Shown: in pieces, positions 1 through 6,420 of the stretch
How the letters are laid out: every line of letters starts with the position of its first letter
How positions within the stretch are numbered: the first letter of the stretch is position 1
NCBI RefSeq assembly: GCF_030651615.1
Contig: NZ_JAUSCG010000027.1
Location: 1 to 8,539, forward strand
DNA: 8,539 nt
Source of the DNA: Methanocalculus sp.
Lineage (GTDB): Archaea; Halobacteriota; Methanomicrobia; Methanomicrobiales; Methanocorpusculaceae
Direction of reading: 5' to 3'
Made by a program: the position numbers and the translations under genes
Notes under the pieces: model-generated
Seen by the model: only the letters and a program-made list of their open reading frames with translations
Told to the model about the DNA's origin: nothing
Database searches by the model: none

Positions 1-2339
1 GCTATCAGATTATTCATGTCATTTGAGGTCTGCATCAGATCGGCCACCTTGACCTGCAGTTCGGCATTGACCGTTGCCAGTTCCTCGTTCACTGACTGCA
101 ACTCCTCCTTTGAGGTCTCAAGTTCTTCATTGGTGGACTGGAATTCTTCGTTGATCGACTGCATCTCCTCATTTGAGGTCTTGAGCTCCTCGTTGGATGT
201 CTCGAGCTCCTCCCTGGTGGTCTGGAGATACTCTTCCTTGGCCTGCATCTCCTGCTTGAGTGAGATGATGCGCGAGTCAGTTTCCTTATCGGGATCATTT
301 ATGATAAAAGGAGCAGGCTGGGCGGCATCCGGCCTCACTTCATCCATTATGGCCAGATACAGGTGCTCCTCTGACACTACTGCATCTCGATTCGGATCAG
401 TGATGCCAGTCTCCTCTGTTACCGGGCGGATAGTCAGGTTGACAGTGACGAAGTCACCGTTGGTTCTGACCCGCAGGCCGGAATGGTGAACGATCTCCTC
501 AGTCCTCACGGCCTTGTACAGGGCTGTGGTCAGATCACGCTGAAGCCCTTCGCGGGCCATCTTCAGGATGTTGTTGACGCCGGCCTCACCCTGGACAGGT
601 TCCAGGTACTTGCCGGTGCGGCCATGCAGATAGAGGATATCCCCATTCGCTTTAATAAGCGCAGCGGATGGGGTGATCTGCTGCAGAAGTGCCCGCTCGG
701 TTAGTTCACGCAGGGGCAATTTTTGGGGGGTTACGGTTTTTTGGGGAGAACGTATTGATGGTGTATCAACAGCTGTTGTTGACGGCATAAGCCGGCCCAG
801 GGTTATGCGTTGCATGCCTTGAAGGCCCTTCTTGCGCCGATACAATTTTGTTTTCCGATCCAATACTTCAAACAGGTCGCCAAAATCCCCTACAGTCTCC
901 GATGATCCCAGGAAAAGAGAACCACCAGGGAGCAGTGCATAGTGAAAGAGGGGAATAAGCTTCTTCTGCAGTTCTTCGCCCATATAGATCAGCAGGTTGC
1001 GGCAACTGATCAGATCCAGTTTAGAGAAGGGCGGATCCCTGATCAGGTCCTGCTCGGAGAAGATCATCATATCACGGATTTTTTTATTGATCCGGTAGGC
1101 ACTGCCATCCGGCTCGGCATTAAAGAAGTGCGCCAGTCGCTTCGGTGAGATGTCGGTTGCAATGCTGTCCGGATAGAGACCGACCCGGGCAGTGGCGATG
1201 GCATTACTGTCGATGTCGGTGGCAAAGACCTGGACATTGCATACTTTCTTCTGTTCTTCTATGAATTCCTGGATCAAAATGGCGATGGAATATGCCTCCT
1301 CTCCGGTTGAGCAGCCTGCCACCCAGACACGGATAGTGGCATCTGCATTCTTGCCAGAGAAGATATCAGGAATGATCCGCTCCTCAAGCACCTTGAAGGC
1401 TTCAGGATCACGAAAGAAACTGGTCACACCAATTAAGAAGTCACGGAAGAGTGCTTCCATCTCCACCGGAGTCTGTTGAAGGTACTTGAGATACTCATCA
1501 ATCTTTTCGATCTGATGGATGGCCATCCTTCTCTCAATACGCCGATTGATGGTGCTCGGTTTATAATTGGAGAAGTCATGCCCTACCTGGGTGCGAAGCA
1601 GAATAAATATCTTCTTCAGTGCGTTCTCTACCGCAGGCACCGGTGCAGATTCAGCACCGGAAATGGGCTTGCTGAACGCACTGGTGGCATAATCAATAAG
1701 CTTGGAGGGCATCTCAGCTGGTGGCAGCACAAAGTCCACAAGGCCGGTAGCAATGGCATTGCGTGGCATCCCATCGTACTCGGTGGTTTCGGGGGTCTGA
1801 GCCATGACCATACCACCTTCACCCTTGACTGCCCGCACACCGAGAGTACCATCGCTGCCGGTGCCCGAAAGCACGATTGCGATTGCATGGTCACGCTGAT
1901 CTGTTGCGAGGGATCGGAAGAAGAAGTCGATCGGCAGGCGCTTGCCGCGGGGTGCAGAGGGCTCCATCAGTTGGAGTGTGCCATTTATAAAGGCCATATC
2001 GCGGTTTGGCGGGATGATGTAGGCGCAGTTTTTGCGGACAACCATACCATCCTCAACCTCAAAGGCTTCCATTCTGGTGTAGCGCCCGATAAGGTCGGTG
2101 AGGATGCTTTTATGATCAGGGGCGAGATGCTGCACCAGCACAAAGGCCATTCCCGGATCAGAATCGGCAGGCATACCTGAGAAGAAGGCCTCAAAAGCTG
2201 CAAGACCTCCAGCGGAGGCACCGATACCCACGATAGGGAAATGTGAGTCAGTAGGATCAACCCCCTCTCTTAAGACAATAGGATTGGGATCACCTGCTTC
2301 TTCAGGGGATTTCCGTTGTGATGATTTCTTTCGGGTCAT
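1..2339 (-). CDS. CheB-CheR-PAS fusion signalling protein, N-terminal 779 residues (C-terminus beyond left edge)
   Basis: Reading the minus strand from the ATG at 2339 gives an uninterrupted frame to position 1, so the gene is partial at its 3' end. Residues about 34-215 are a CheB methylesterase domain, with the nucleophile S42 in GIGASAGG, H71 in LVQHLAP and D163 in SGTGSDGT; these match the known CheB Ser-His-Asp triad. Residues about 240-500 are a CheR methyltransferase, with an N-terminal basic helix (NRRIERRM), TSFFRDPEAF, the SAM motif VWVAGCSTGEEAYSIA (about 338-353), ATDID and ISCRNLLIYM. A PAS-like region follows (about 545-665), then a long coiled coil (about 688-775). There is no N-terminal receiver domain, as in other CheB-CheR fusions. 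Proteins of this class usually continue into further PAS domains and a histidine kinase, but that part is not visible. It would methylate/demethylate glutamates of chemoreceptors or act as a sensor; the role is inferred. No other che gene lies in the window. An in-frame stop lies about 18 codons upstream of the chosen ATG; the only Shine-Dalgarno-like sequence is a weak AGGT just before it. Confidence 0.93.
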   Translation of the reverse strand, partial: MTRKKSSQRKSPEEAGDPNPIVLREGVDPTDSHFPIVGIGASAGGLAAFEAFFSGMPADSDPGMAFVLVQHLAPDHKSILTDLIGRYTRMEAFEVEDGMVVRKNCAYIIPPNRDMAFINGTLQLMEPSAPRGKRLPIDFFFRSLATDQRDHAIAIVLSGTGSDGTLGVRAVKGEGGMVMAQTPETTEYDGMPRNAIATGLVDFVLPPAEMPSKLIDYATSAFSKPISGAESAPVPAVENALKKIFILLRTQVGHDFSNYKPSTINRRIERRMAIHQIEKIDEYLKYLQQTPVEMEALFRDFLIGVTSFFRDPEAFKVLEERIIPDIFSGKNADATIRVWVAGCSTGEEAYSIAILIQEFIEEQKKVCNVQVFATDIDSNAIATARVGLYPDSIATDISPKRLAHFFNAEPDGSAYRINKKIRDMMIFSEQDLIRDPPFSKLDLISCRNLLIYMGEELQKKLIPLFHYALLPGGSLFLGSSETVGDFGDLFEVLDRKTKLYRRKKGLQGMQRITLGRLMPSTTAVDTPSIRSPQKTVTPQKLPLRELTERALLQQITPSAALIKANGDILYLHGRTGKYLEPVQGEAGVNNILKMAREGLQRDLTTALYKAVRTEEIVHHSGLRVRTNGDFVTVNLTIRPVTEETGITDPNRDAVVSEEHLYLAIMDEVRPDAAQPAPFIINDPDKETDSRIISLKQEMQAKEEYLQTTREELETSNEELKTSNEEMQSINEEFQSTNEELETSKEELQSVNEELATVNAELQVKVADLMQTSNDMNNLI
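51..197 (-). repeat. Seven 21-nt degenerate repeats encoding a heptad coiled coil
   Basis: Residues 715-763 of the CheB-CheR fusion consist of seven consecutive heptads of the form x-N/K-E-E-L-x-S/T (SNEELKT, SNEEMQS, INEEFQS, TNEELET, SKEELQS, VNEELAT, VNAELQV). The DNA therefore repeats every 21 bases. This kind of heptad block is well known between the CheR/PAS part and downstream PAS/kinase modules of this protein class, where it likely forms a signalling helix joining input and output. Confidence 0.85.
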
Positions 2340-2954
2340 ATACCTGCTATTGAAGAGATTGATACAAATGGTACACCGTACCTGCAATCATACCGGGCAT
2401 GCGGGGTATCTCCTAACTATCCCCTTTTATTGGCCATCGGTTCAGATTCCGGGATATTCTAAAATAACCTTCCTCTCATTTACTCTATCAGCATCCCTCC
2501 TTGCGAGAAACAGCATTTCGGAGATTACTGTACAAGTTCTTAAGGGGTTCTATGGTCGTGAAGATTATCTTGAGATTGGACTGTTACGTATGAGTTTCTC
2601 GTAACTTCAACCATATTATTGTTTCTATTCTTAATTATTTTTATATATTAAGATTATATTGAGTCTATAAATGAATTTTTAATGGGCAGGACTCCATAGG
2701 CGGTAATATGAAAAAGGAAAGGGCTTGATCCGGCACTTCAGAAGGGAAGATAAAACCCCTTTTCTATTACTACAATCTTCAATACCTCGATAAATAGGTT
2801 TTAATTCTTCGAAAGAGAACACCCGGACCGGGAATAACAAAAGTATAAGACCAATAAAAAGGCCGACACTCATCCATATACTGGAGAAACCGCTTCGGCA
2901 TCTTACATCATTGATTACGGTTTCTCCTCATACGCTATCATGAGCATCATCGGA
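2340..2954. other. Intergenic region of about 615 bp without a convincing gene
   Basis: This stretch separates the start of the CheB-CheR fusion gene from the end of wtpC, so it holds the upstream region of the former and the 3' end of the wtp transcript. The part around 2600-2680 is very AT-rich and contains TATA-like sequence. Inverted repeats occur at 2583-2605, 2630-2652 and 2883-2927. A 64-codon minus-strand frame at 2679-2873 has a hydrophobic N-terminus (MSVGLFIGLILLLF) but no Shine-Dalgarno sequence and no recognisable family, so it is not called as a gene. A strong Shine-Dalgarno-like AAGGAGGG on the minus strand (2495-2502) has only a four-codon frame behind it. No tRNA or other RNA gene was recognised. 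Confidence 0.6.
2883..2927 (-). terminator. Inverted repeat downstream of wtpC, possible 3'-end structure
   Basis: Two perfect 10-base arms (GGAGAAACCG at 2883-2892 and CGGTTTCTCC at 2918-2927) enclose a 25-base loop, which itself contains a short GC-TTCG-GC hairpin. The element begins 27 bases past the wtpC stop codon. In the direction of wtp transcription it is followed by a T5 run only about 57 bases later (2856-2860), so it is not a classic hairpin plus T-tract. It could mark the 3' end of the operon transcript, protect it, or bind a regulator; the terminator label is tentative. Confidence 0.35.
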
Positions 2955-4025
2955 TTATAGACTCTTCTCAATCACCCGTATTGCGCTAGCTTTAATCGAT
3001 ATGAGGACATCCAGCCCGGTTATAAAATCAAGATCCTCTGCAAAACGCCGGGTGACGAGCGCCACAATCGGAAAGCCCGCATCCAGATACACTTCTGTAA
3101 GGGGGCCTCCAAGCGGGACAAGAGCAGTAATCCGGGCCTTGAAATGGTTCTGTGCTGTCCTGACATCACCTTCTCCACGATAGATCGTCACATCGGCAGC
3201 ACGAAATACGACATCCACAGGTGAACCGGAGGAGACATCAGAGACGGCAATGATACTTTTTCCTGAGACATCAACCGAAACAAGACCACTTTCATTGGTA
3301 GAGACAGAGCCTGGGATGATATTCTCCATTCCGATGAACCGTGCGACAGCGGAATTCTCCGGGGTCTCAAAGACAGCACCAACAGCACCCTCCTGAACAC
3401 AGATGCCGTCGATAATCACAGCGCAGCGGGTTGCCATCCGCTGGATCTCTTCCCTTGAATGTGTCACCTGTATGACAGTAAGGTCATTCTCACGGTGAAT
3501 TCTGAGAAGATCCGCTATCATCTGCTCACGCGTGATCGGATCAAGGGCTGCAAATGGTTCATCCAGGAGAAGTACCTCGGGATCTGATGCAAGGGCCCGT
3601 GCTATTGCCACCCTCTGTTGTTCACCGCCACTCAGGGTACCCGGATATCTCATCCTGATGTGTTCAATCTTAAATTGGACGAGGAGTTCATCCACGCGAC
3701 TTTTGATCTCCTTTGGATCTGTTTTCTGCATCAGCAGGCCAAACCCGATATTCTTTTCAACAGTCATATGCGGAAAGAGTGAGTAATCCTGATACACAAG
3801 AGCGATCCGCCTTTTTTCAGGAGGAACAAGAGAGACATCCCGTCCATTCATAAGGATCTCCCCTTCATCAGGTAGATGGAGTCCTGAGATCGCTTCAAGG
3901 ATCACGGTCTTTCCGGCACCTGAAGGTCCTATGATAAAGTAATAGTCCCCTTTCCCAATCCTGATGGATACATCCTTCAATGCAAAGGTCCCGAGTCTGA
4001 GAAAGAGATGCCTAAACTCGATCAT
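2955..4025 (-). CDS. wtpC: Tungstate/molybdate ABC transporter ATP-binding protein WtpC (ModC-like)
   Basis: This is the cytoplasmic ATPase that powers oxyanion import through WtpB. Counting from the chosen start, it shows Walker A GPSGAGKT (33-40), the Q-loop YQDY (Q79), the signature LSGGEQQ (131-137), Walker B VLLLDE (D155, E156) and the switch histidine in VTHS (H189). A C-terminal segment of about 120 residues (from about 235) resembles the TOBE/MOP-type regulatory domain of molybdate and related importers, which may bind oxyanion and feed back on transport. Total length is 356 residues, normal for ModC/WtpC. Two ATGs are adjacent (4028 and 4025). The Shine-Dalgarno AGGGAGG at 4030-4036 is 1 base from the first and 4 bases from the second, so 4025 is preferred. 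It overlaps the end of wtpB by 14 bases, indicating translational coupling as the last gene of the operon. Sulfate or other oxyanion specificity cannot be excluded from this subunit alone; the binding protein argues for W/Mo. Confidence 0.92.
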   Translation of the reverse strand: MIEFRHLFLRLGTFALKDVSIRIGKGDYYFIIGPSGAGKTVILEAISGLHLPDEGEILMNGRDVSLVPPEKRRIALVYQDYSLFPHMTVEKNIGFGLLMQKTDPKEIKSRVDELLVQFKIEHIRMRYPGTLSGGEQQRVAIARALASDPEVLLLDEPFAALDPITREQMIADLLRIHRENDLTVIQVTHSREEIQRMATRCAVIIDGICVQEGAVGAVFETPENSAVARFIGMENIIPGSVSTNESGLVSVDVSGKSIIAVSDVSSGSPVDVVFRAADVTIYRGEGDVRTAQNHFKARITALVPLGGPLTEVYLDAGFPIVALVTRRFAEDLDFITGLDVLISIKASAIRVIEKSL

Positions 4026-4824
4026 CATGCCTCCCTATGAAGCGTGACAGGTGCCGAAGTACCAGGAACACCGAAAAACACGCGAGGATCATGACAAAAG
4101 CAATGGTGCTGCTCTCTTTGATCCCACTTGTTGAGAAACGGTAGTAGATTAAGGTCGAGATCACCATCGGATAGTAGGCGATCATGATAACTGCTGCAAA
4201 CTCGCCGATTGCTCTCCCCCAGGCAAGAATGGCCCCATTATAAATCTCCCGTGCAGAGAGCGGGAGTACAACATGCCGGAAGGCAGAAAGCCTTGTTGCT
4301 CCGAGTGTTCGTGCAACATTCTCGAGGTGTACCGGCACCTTTTCAAATCCCTCTCTGGCAGAGTTGATAAAATACGGCGATGACACAAAGAGCATCGCAA
4401 CAACAATACCAGGGTAGGCATCCTCAAATGGGAAGCCAATAGTGTAGAGGGGGGCTCCGAGCAACCCCCGCTTCATGAAGAGAATATACACGAGGATACC
4501 GGCTACCGTATGCGGAAGCATCAGAGGGATATCAACGATCGTCTCGATAATCCTCTTCCCTTTAAAATCTGCCCTTGCAAGCAGATAGGCCAGTGGAATC
4601 CCAAAGATCATCAGAATAAGAATAGCATTTGCACCGGCTGCCATCGTAAGAACGATCGAATCGATCACCTTTGTATCGGTTGCAACCCGCAGAAGATGGG
4701 GAATATCTGAAAGTTCCTTCACAGTCATATTAAGGAGGGCAAGGACTGTGAGGCCCAGAATAACCCCGCCAAGGAGGGAGAAAGAGATAAGACAGCGGTC
4801 ACGAATGAGAGATATCTGAGCCAT
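4012..4824 (-). CDS. wtpB: Tungstate/molybdate ABC transporter permease WtpB (ModB-like)
   Basis: This 270-residue integral membrane protein forms the translocation channel, probably as a homodimer with two WtpC ATPases. About six hydrophobic segments are visible, near residues 12-32, 57-83, 98-117, 136-154, 196-219 and 238-258. Between the fourth and fifth lies the EAA-type coupling loop (about 167-190, ENVARTLGATRLSAFRHVVLP) that contacts the ATPase. Length and layout fit the ModB/WtpB/CysT permease family. The gene starts 28 bases after the wtpA stop and overlaps the wtpC start, so the three are one transcription unit. No clear Shine-Dalgarno sequence precedes the ATG; translation may depend on ribosomes arriving from wtpA. 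The subunit alone does not distinguish tungstate from molybdate. Confidence 0.92.
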   Translation of the reverse strand: MAQISLIRDRCLISFSLLGGVILGLTVLALLNMTVKELSDIPHLLRVATDTKVIDSIVLTMAAGANAILILMIFGIPLAYLLARADFKGKRIIETIVDIPLMLPHTVAGILVYILFMKRGLLGAPLYTIGFPFEDAYPGIVVAMLFVSSPYFINSAREGFEKVPVHLENVARTLGATRLSAFRHVVLPLSAREIYNGAILAWGRAIGEFAAVIMIAYYPMVISTLIYYRFSTSGIKESSTIAFVMILACFSVFLVLRHLSRFIGRHDDRV

Positions 4825-4852
4825 AATGTATCCAAAATGGAAAAAGAGGTGA

Positions 4853-5890
4853 TCAGGAGGAGGCTGTGAGAGCCTTCAGTGCTGCCGGTACAGTGCCATA
4901 TCCGCCTGCGGGAGCAACCGGAGGCTGACCCTGCCCATCCATGACATCCTGCCCGATCTCACCGATCAGCATCTGGATAAATACAAGACCTGCTTCAGGA
5001 TTTTCCGCATTCTTTGGTACAGTTGCACCATAGACGATAGGATCGGCAGTCATCTTGCCGCCAGCCGTATCAACGACAACAGTTGCATAGGTGGACGCAT
5101 ACTGAACTGCAGAGAGGTCGATTGGTTCTGGGAGTTCGATAAACTTCAGATTATTCTGAACAGCTACAGATCGATATTCCCATGCATAGTCAAGACCTCC
5201 GCTCTCAAGCATCTGAACAAGTTCCACTGACTTTGGACGGATTTGAATGTTGCCTTTCGGATCAGGTGAGGTCGCATGGATTGTATAGACTCCTTTCTCC
5301 TCGGTGACGGTGATGGCAGAGTTTGCAGAAACAAGCCTGTCAAAGATCGTGTTATCCCCATAATGGGCATCTGCGAGCTTAATGGTCATCAGTGACCGAT
5401 AACCGCAGGGATCGAGATTCGGATCGGAAAATGCCCACGCAACATCGGATTTTTCCAGGATTGTATACCAGTTATCAGCGTTGACCTCATCAGCGAATAA
5501 GCTATCATCAGTATAGCAGAGGACCATCCGGTTCTTTGCAAAGGTGACATACCAATCGGCATAATCAGGCATCATCAGACTTGGAATAAGTGTATAATCT
5601 GCAGATGCGAGTACATCAGCACTCTTATCAAGGTCGGTGATCTCTTTAACCATCTTCGTTGATCCACCCGGCACCAGCTGAACATCAGTACCCGGATAGG
5701 CAGCTTCAAACGCAGCCTCAAGCTCTTCAAAAGGTGCAGTGAGGCTTCCGGCATGGAAGACAGTGACAACACCAGAAATCGTCGAAGGGGTTATTGGCGA
5801 TACAGGTTCATCCTGGCCTGTGCACCCACAGAGAAATACTGCGGCAAAAACAAGGAACAGGGTGATGAGAATGCTCTTCATCTGTTTCAT
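4853..5890 (-). CDS. wtpA: Tungstate/molybdate-binding lipoprotein WtpA
   Basis: This extracytoplasmic solute-binding protein captures the oxyanion and delivers it to WtpB. Residues 1-23 are a lipoprotein signal peptide with a lipobox L-C-G-C (predicted lipidated Cys23), followed by a Pro/Ser/Thr-rich tether. The mature domain opens with VFHAGSL (44-50), and GGST (75-78) is a second likely oxyanion-contacting turn. SDPNLDPCGYR (155-165) and DYAWEYRSVA (234-243) match the blocks that, in archaeal WtpA/ModA proteins, supply the Asp and Glu which complete six-fold metal coordination; here these would be D160 and E238. Both being present supports the WtpA subgroup over bacterial ModA. Length (345) is usual. 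First gene of the operon. Met1 (5890) and Met4 (5881) are both possible starts and neither has a Shine-Dalgarno. A TATA-like box centred about 25 bases upstream of Met1 suggests a leaderless transcript starting there. Confidence 0.94.
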   Translation of the reverse strand: MKQMKSILITLFLVFAAVFLCGCTGQDEPVSPITPSTISGVVTVFHAGSLTAPFEELEAAFEAAYPGTDVQLVPGGSTKMVKEITDLDKSADVLASADYTLIPSLMMPDYADWYVTFAKNRMVLCYTDDSLFADEVNADNWYTILEKSDVAWAFSDPNLDPCGYRSLMTIKLADAHYGDNTIFDRLVSANSAITVTEEKGVYTIHATSPDPKGNIQIRPKSVELVQMLESGGLDYAWEYRSVAVQNNLKFIELPEPIDLSAVQYASTYATVVVDTAGGKMTADPIVYGATVPKNAENPEAGLVFIQMLIGEIGQDVMDGQGQPPVAPAGGYGTVPAALKALTASS

Positions 5891-5907
5891 ATCGAGAACT
5901 ATGTCGA

Positions 5908-5921
5908 ATTTATTAAATAAA
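5908..5921 (-). promoter_or_regulatory. TATA-like box of the wtpABC operon
   Basis: On the minus strand this reads TTTATTTAATAAAT. Its centre is about 25 bases upstream of the wtpA ATG at 5890. Archaeal TATA boxes normally sit about 26-27 bases before the transcription start, so the transcript would begin at or within a few bases of the start codon. This agrees with the absence of a Shine-Dalgarno sequence. Confidence 0.5.
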
Positions 5922-5941
5922 CATATTCATTTGATCCCAGA

Positions 5942-5961
5942 GTTAATATAGTTAAATTAAC
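5942..5961. promoter_or_regulatory. Inverted repeat upstream of the wtpA promoter, candidate operator
   Basis: The sequence is a perfect GTTAAT-N8-ATTAAC inverted repeat, and its right half also forms the smaller palindrome GTTAA-A-TTAAC (5951-5961). It lies about 20 bases upstream of the TATA-like box, a position used by archaeal activators and some repressors. W/Mo uptake operons are commonly controlled by ModE-like or related metal-responsive regulators, so this is a candidate site. The sequence is AT-rich and short, so chance is possible, and no regulator gene is in the window. Confidence 0.35.
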
Positions 5962-6054
5962 AAACGGGGGAGAGACCTGAGTAGATTATCAGCATAGGAA
6001 TCATTACTCTGAAGATGGCGTCAGGCTGATAAGAAGCGATCGCCATTACTCTCT

Positions 6055-6390
6055 CTATCGATTCGAGGAAGACCGTTGGTTCCCCCAGATCGGATCATCT
6101 CCGAACCGGTCCATCCAGTCATCATCAGGATCTTTACCCATCGCAGGGCTTGGATTATCAGGATAGAAAAATATTTCATACCGCATACAATACTCAATCA
6201 GTACATCATATGCTTCATTCAGGCGGACCATTTCATTGTGTGTCTCCTCCGGAGTATGTTCTGAGATATCAGGGTGCCATTTGCGTACAAGTGCATGGTA
6301 GCGGGTGCGAATCTGAATGATGCTTGCTGATTCACCAACACCCAGAATATCCGCAGCCTCCCTGAGAGAAAGGCATTTATGTACAACCAT
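6055..6390 (-). CDS. Small J-domain (DnaJ-like) protein
   Basis: This 111-residue protein has a J domain at about residues 7-68. It contains a first helix (LREAADILGV), a basic helix II (IRTRYHALVRKW), the diagnostic HPD tripeptide at 39-41 that stimulates the ATPase of DnaK/Hsp70, and the helix III pattern EMVRLNEAYDVLIEY. There is no Gly/Phe region, zinc finger or C-terminal substrate-binding domain, so it is a J-domain-only co-chaperone. The tail from about 76 is acidic, with PDDDWMDRFGDDP. Client and partner Hsp70 are unknown. The frame is open upstream to 6798, but that part only mirrors the opposite-strand methyltransferase. The ATG at 6390 is chosen because homology begins just after it and a TATA-like box lies about 25 bases upstream; no Shine-Dalgarno is seen, suggesting a leaderless transcript. 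It is divergent from the methyltransferase. Confidence 0.85.
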   Translation of the reverse strand: MVVHKCLSLREAADILGVGESASIIQIRTRYHALVRKWHPDISEHTPEETHNEMVRLNEAYDVLIEYCMRYEIFFYPDNPSPAMGKDPDDDWMDRFGDDPIWGNQRSSSNR

Positions 6391-6410
6391 ATGATACCAT
6401 GTAACCACAG

Positions 6411-6420
6411 GAAAATATAA
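6411..6420 (-). promoter_or_regulatory. TATA-like box of the J-domain gene
   Basis: The minus strand reads TTATATTTTC, centred about 25 bases upstream of the J-domain ATG at 6390, as expected for a transcript starting at the start codon. The box touches the first base of the divergent methyltransferase start codon (6420). Confidence 0.4.

Noticed and set aside
16..489. A 157-codon plus-strand frame, very rich in Ser
   Set aside because: It is the mirror of the Glu/Leu-rich heptad coiled coil on the minus strand; GAG/GAA codons read antisense give the Ser-rich pattern.
1476..2180. A 234-codon open frame on the plus strand
   Set aside because: It lies entirely opposite the conserved CheB-CheR coding sequence, has no recognisable family, and its composition (many His, Cys and Gly) is that of an antisense shadow.
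2284..2604. A 106-codon plus-strand frame entering the intergenic region
   Set aside because: It begins inside the first codons of the CheB-CheR gene on the other strand, has no ribosome-binding site, and its product looks like translated non-coding DNA.
2679..2873. A 64-codon minus-strand frame with a signal-peptide-like N-terminus
   Set aside because: No Shine-Dalgarno, no recognisable family, and the hydrophobic start may simply reflect T-rich DNA. It could be a real small secreted protein, but the sequence alone does not support calling it.
6015..6046. Short inverted repeat ATGGCG-N20-CGCCAT between wtpA and the J-domain gene
   Set aside because: Arms of six bases with a 20-base spacer are readily found by chance; no T-tract follows, so I do not call it a terminator.
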